The translations under genes and the position numbers were made by a program. 64,000 nucleotides of DNA, taken from Corallochytrium limacisporum (Eukaryota; Opisthokonta). Shown here one piece after another: positions 62,264 to 64,000 of this stretch; positions within the stretch are counted from its first letter, which is position 1; each line of letters starts with the position of its first letter. The notes under the pieces were generated by a model. That model was given only the letters and a program-made list of their open reading frames with translations. It did no database searches and was not told the DNA's origin. Where the stretch lies: contig PDIP01000014.1 of assembly GCA_002811645.1 (NCBI GenBank), positions 1 through 64,000 on the forward strand. The letters run 5' to 3'.

Positions 62264-64000
62264 ATGGTCATGGAGAAATACACTGTGCTCAACCCTATTG
62301 GCAAGGGTAGCTATGGCGAAGTGTTTCTCTGCAACCACAAGCGGCAGCCACACAAGAAGCTTGTGCTGAAGAAAATGTCCGCGCGTGGTACATCTCAAAA
62401 GGAGCTACTAGCAGCCACCACAGAAATCAATTTGCTGAAGAGCCTCAACCACCCCAACATTGTTAAGTACTACGACTCCTTCGAGGACTCAGACGGTAGC
62501 ATGTACATTGTGATGCGGTACTGTGAAGGTGGTGATATGTACAAGCGACTGCAAACCCAGAACGGGATTTATTTCGACGAGAAGCAAATTGTAATTTGGT
62601 TTGTTCAGATAGCACTAGCTATGCAGCACTTGCACAGCCAGAACATTCTCCATCGGGATCTGAAGACGCAGAATATTTTTCTTACAGACAATGACATTAT
62701 CAAACTGGGTGACTTTGGAATTGCAAGGACATTAGACAACAAAGAAGCTATGGCTTCCACACTGATTGGTACCCCGTATTACATGAGTCCTGAAATCTTC
62801 GCCAACAAGCCATACAACCACAAGAGCGATATTTGGGCCCTCGGTTGCTGCCTCTTTGAAATGTGCGCGCTGAAGCATGCATTCAATGCCGGTGACTTCT
62901 ACACTTTGATGCAAAAGATCAACAAGGGGCGCACTCCGTCTGTTCCTCAACAGTATAGTGACGAACTGCGGAGCTTGGTCAAGCGAATGTTGCAGCACAA
63001 CCCCGACGATCGTCCATCGGTTGATGAAGTACTGCGCGATCCTTACGTGCATTCAAGCATTAGGGAGTTCCTGGCCAAGAATGCCGACAGCAGTAAGCGA
63101 ATGAAAGAGTGCCCTCGCCGCCGACGGAACGAGCATGGATCAACGGGCAACGACAGCACTGGTCTAAGCGGAACACCTCGTGGAGAGATTATTACACCAC
63201 GGGGGGGACCCCTGAACGATGGCGAACAGCCTATACTTACACCTCGGTCAGTCCCCAGACCAAATGTAGATGTGGATGCACTGGGCAGTCCTCGAGGACG
63301 CCGGGCAGGCCCTCCAGCTCTGCGTCGCCGTCGACCGGGTTCTTCTGATAACCTGTATGCCGATCTAAAACAAGAGGATGCAGCGACTGCAGAGATAAAT
63401 CGCATGCGAAGTGCTCGTGGCGAAGGTAGCTTCATCGCAAGCAGATACACCGCGTCGCGATGGAATGGCGTGTCACCAAACCCACGGGGTGCGAATGAGT
63501 CTCCAACCCATGTGCGCAGGCAACTTGCCCAAAACTCTGGACCCGAAGAATTCGATGTCAATGCCAACGGCGGCCTCATCGAGGATCAATTTGCTCAAAT
63601 CACTCCGAGATCTCGCCGCGACCGCGCAAGTCGCGGTGACTTAAATCCAACTAGTCGGGCCAGTCGTCCGAGGCATCAATCATATGACCAGGATGAGGAG
63701 GTTCGGGAATTTGAGGGCTACTATTCCCGTTCAAATCTCGCCGATATCGACAGTGGCAGCAACTTTGGGCTCAACGCAGAACAACGTGCGGCCGCACGAA
63801 TGCGTCGTCGTCGCATGAAGGAGATTGCAGGAATCCAAGACAGTTCAAGCCAAGTCTCTGAACCGGAGCCCCTGAGGAGGCGTCGTCCTGTTCATTTGTC
63901 TAGCAACAACCTTCGAGGATCGAACTCTAGTATAGGCGGTGGCTCGTATGCATATCAGACGGACGAGTCATCTGATGCAGGACCAACCGAATTTATTGTT
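62264..64000 (+). CDS. NIMA-related (NEK) protein kinase, NEK4/NEK1-like, partial at the window end
   Basis: Serine/threonine kinase, open from the ATG at 62264 (or 62270, which gives MEKY) to the last base of the window, so the C-terminus is missing. The catalytic domain fills about 1-260: glycine loop GKGSYGEV, HRDLKTQN, DFGIAR (a NEK hallmark), activation segment STLIGTPYYMSPE, and SDIWALGCCLFEMCALKHAFNA. These are closest to the NEK1/NEK4 type. After about 270 residues the tail is low-complexity and arginine/serine-rich, with repeats of RRRR and SPRG-like segments; the NEK1 coiled coil may follow beyond the window. NEK1 and NEK4 act at cilia and in the DNA-damage response in animals. Assignment to one of the two is not possible from the kinase alone. 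Confidence 0.92.
   Translation, partial: MVMEKYTVLNPIGKGSYGEVFLCNHKRQPHKKLVLKKMSARGTSQKELLAATTEINLLKSLNHPNIVKYYDSFEDSDGSMYIVMRYCEGGDMYKRLQTQNGIYFDEKQIVIWFVQIALAMQHLHSQNILHRDLKTQNIFLTDNDIIKLGDFGIARTLDNKEAMASTLIGTPYYMSPEIFANKPYNHKSDIWALGCCLFEMCALKHAFNAGDFYTLMQKINKGRTPSVPQQYSDELRSLVKRMLQHNPDDRPSVDEVLRDPYVHSSIREFLAKNADSSKRMKECPRRRRNEHGSTGNDSTGLSGTPRGEIITPRGGPLNDGEQPILTPRSVPRPNVDVDALGSPRGRRAGPPALRRRRPGSSDNLYADLKQEDAATAEINRMRSARGEGSFIASRYTASRWNGVSPNPRGANESPTHVRRQLAQNSGPEEFDVNANGGLIEDQFAQITPRSRRDRASRGDLNPTSRASRPRHQSYDQDEEVREFEGYYSRSNLADIDSGSNFGLNAEQRAAARMRRRRMKEIAGIQDSSSQVSEPEPLRRRRPVHLSSNNLRGSNSSIGGGSYAYQTDESSDAGPTEFIV

Overview
The window is eukaryotic nuclear DNA, from a compact, intron-poor genome, most likely a unicellular opisthokont and probably a holozoan relative of animals. 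Evidence for a eukaryote: an inositol-trisphosphate receptor, an erlin, katanin p60, SART3, LSM2, PRMT1, a PIG-X/Pbn1-like GPI subunit and a NEK kinase. Evidence leaning to Holozoa: one kinase-PTEN-like-J-domain protein (GAK architecture), an RGS/C1/DH/PH RhoGEF and a POMGNT1-like protein. A membrane-anchored UDP-glucuronate 4-epimerase-like enzyme and an alginate-lyase-like membrane protein suggest acidic wall or matrix polysaccharides. The species assignment is inference. Nearly all genes are single uninterrupted frames, even the 8.3-kb receptor. One certain intron (96 bp, GT-AG) splits a small Rieske protein, so other short spliced genes may hide in the gaps.

Layout. 0-17 kb: PRMT1 (-), a gap with possible coding fragments, erlin (+), glycogen debranching enzyme (+), the two-exon Rieske gene (-), an unrecognised 346-residue protein (+), a UDP-glucuronate-epimerase-like enzyme (-), an unrecognised helical-repeat protein (+) and a carrier-like membrane protein (-). 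17-26 kb: LSM2 (+), an F-box/LRR protein with a C-terminal prenylation box (-), a 3.7-kb gene-empty stretch holding a 232-bp assembly gap, and a type II membrane protein with an alginate-lyase-like domain (-). 26-44 kb: IP3 receptor (+), POMGNT1-like protein (+), a serine racemase/threonine dehydratase-type enzyme (-), katanin p60 (-) and SART3 (+). 44-64 kb: a 3.6-kb gene-poor stretch, ADP/ATP carrier (+), a histidine phosphatase (+), a GAK-like protein (-), a second gene-poor stretch, the RhoGEF (+), PIG-X/Pbn1-like (-) and a NEK kinase (+) cut by the window end.

There are no operons, but functional echoes occur. LSM2 and SART3 both act on the U6 snRNP. Erlins are known to control IP3-receptor turnover in animals. 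The epimerase, the lyase-like protein and the POMGNT1-like protein are all predicted type II membrane proteins of the secretory pathway. Convergent pairs are very tight (30-64 bp between stop codons at four places), so their 3' UTRs probably overlap. Starts were placed at the first well-supported ATG; for several genes the longer open frame begins only at a GTG or TTG and was trimmed.

The best leads are the POMGNT1-like protein with altered catalytic residues, the glycosyltransferase-like/lyase-like membrane protein, the RGS-C1-DH-PH protein, the unrecognised repeat protein, two perfect palindromes in noncoding DNA, and probable unannotated spliced exons in the gaps. I found no single cluster that clearly forms a new system.
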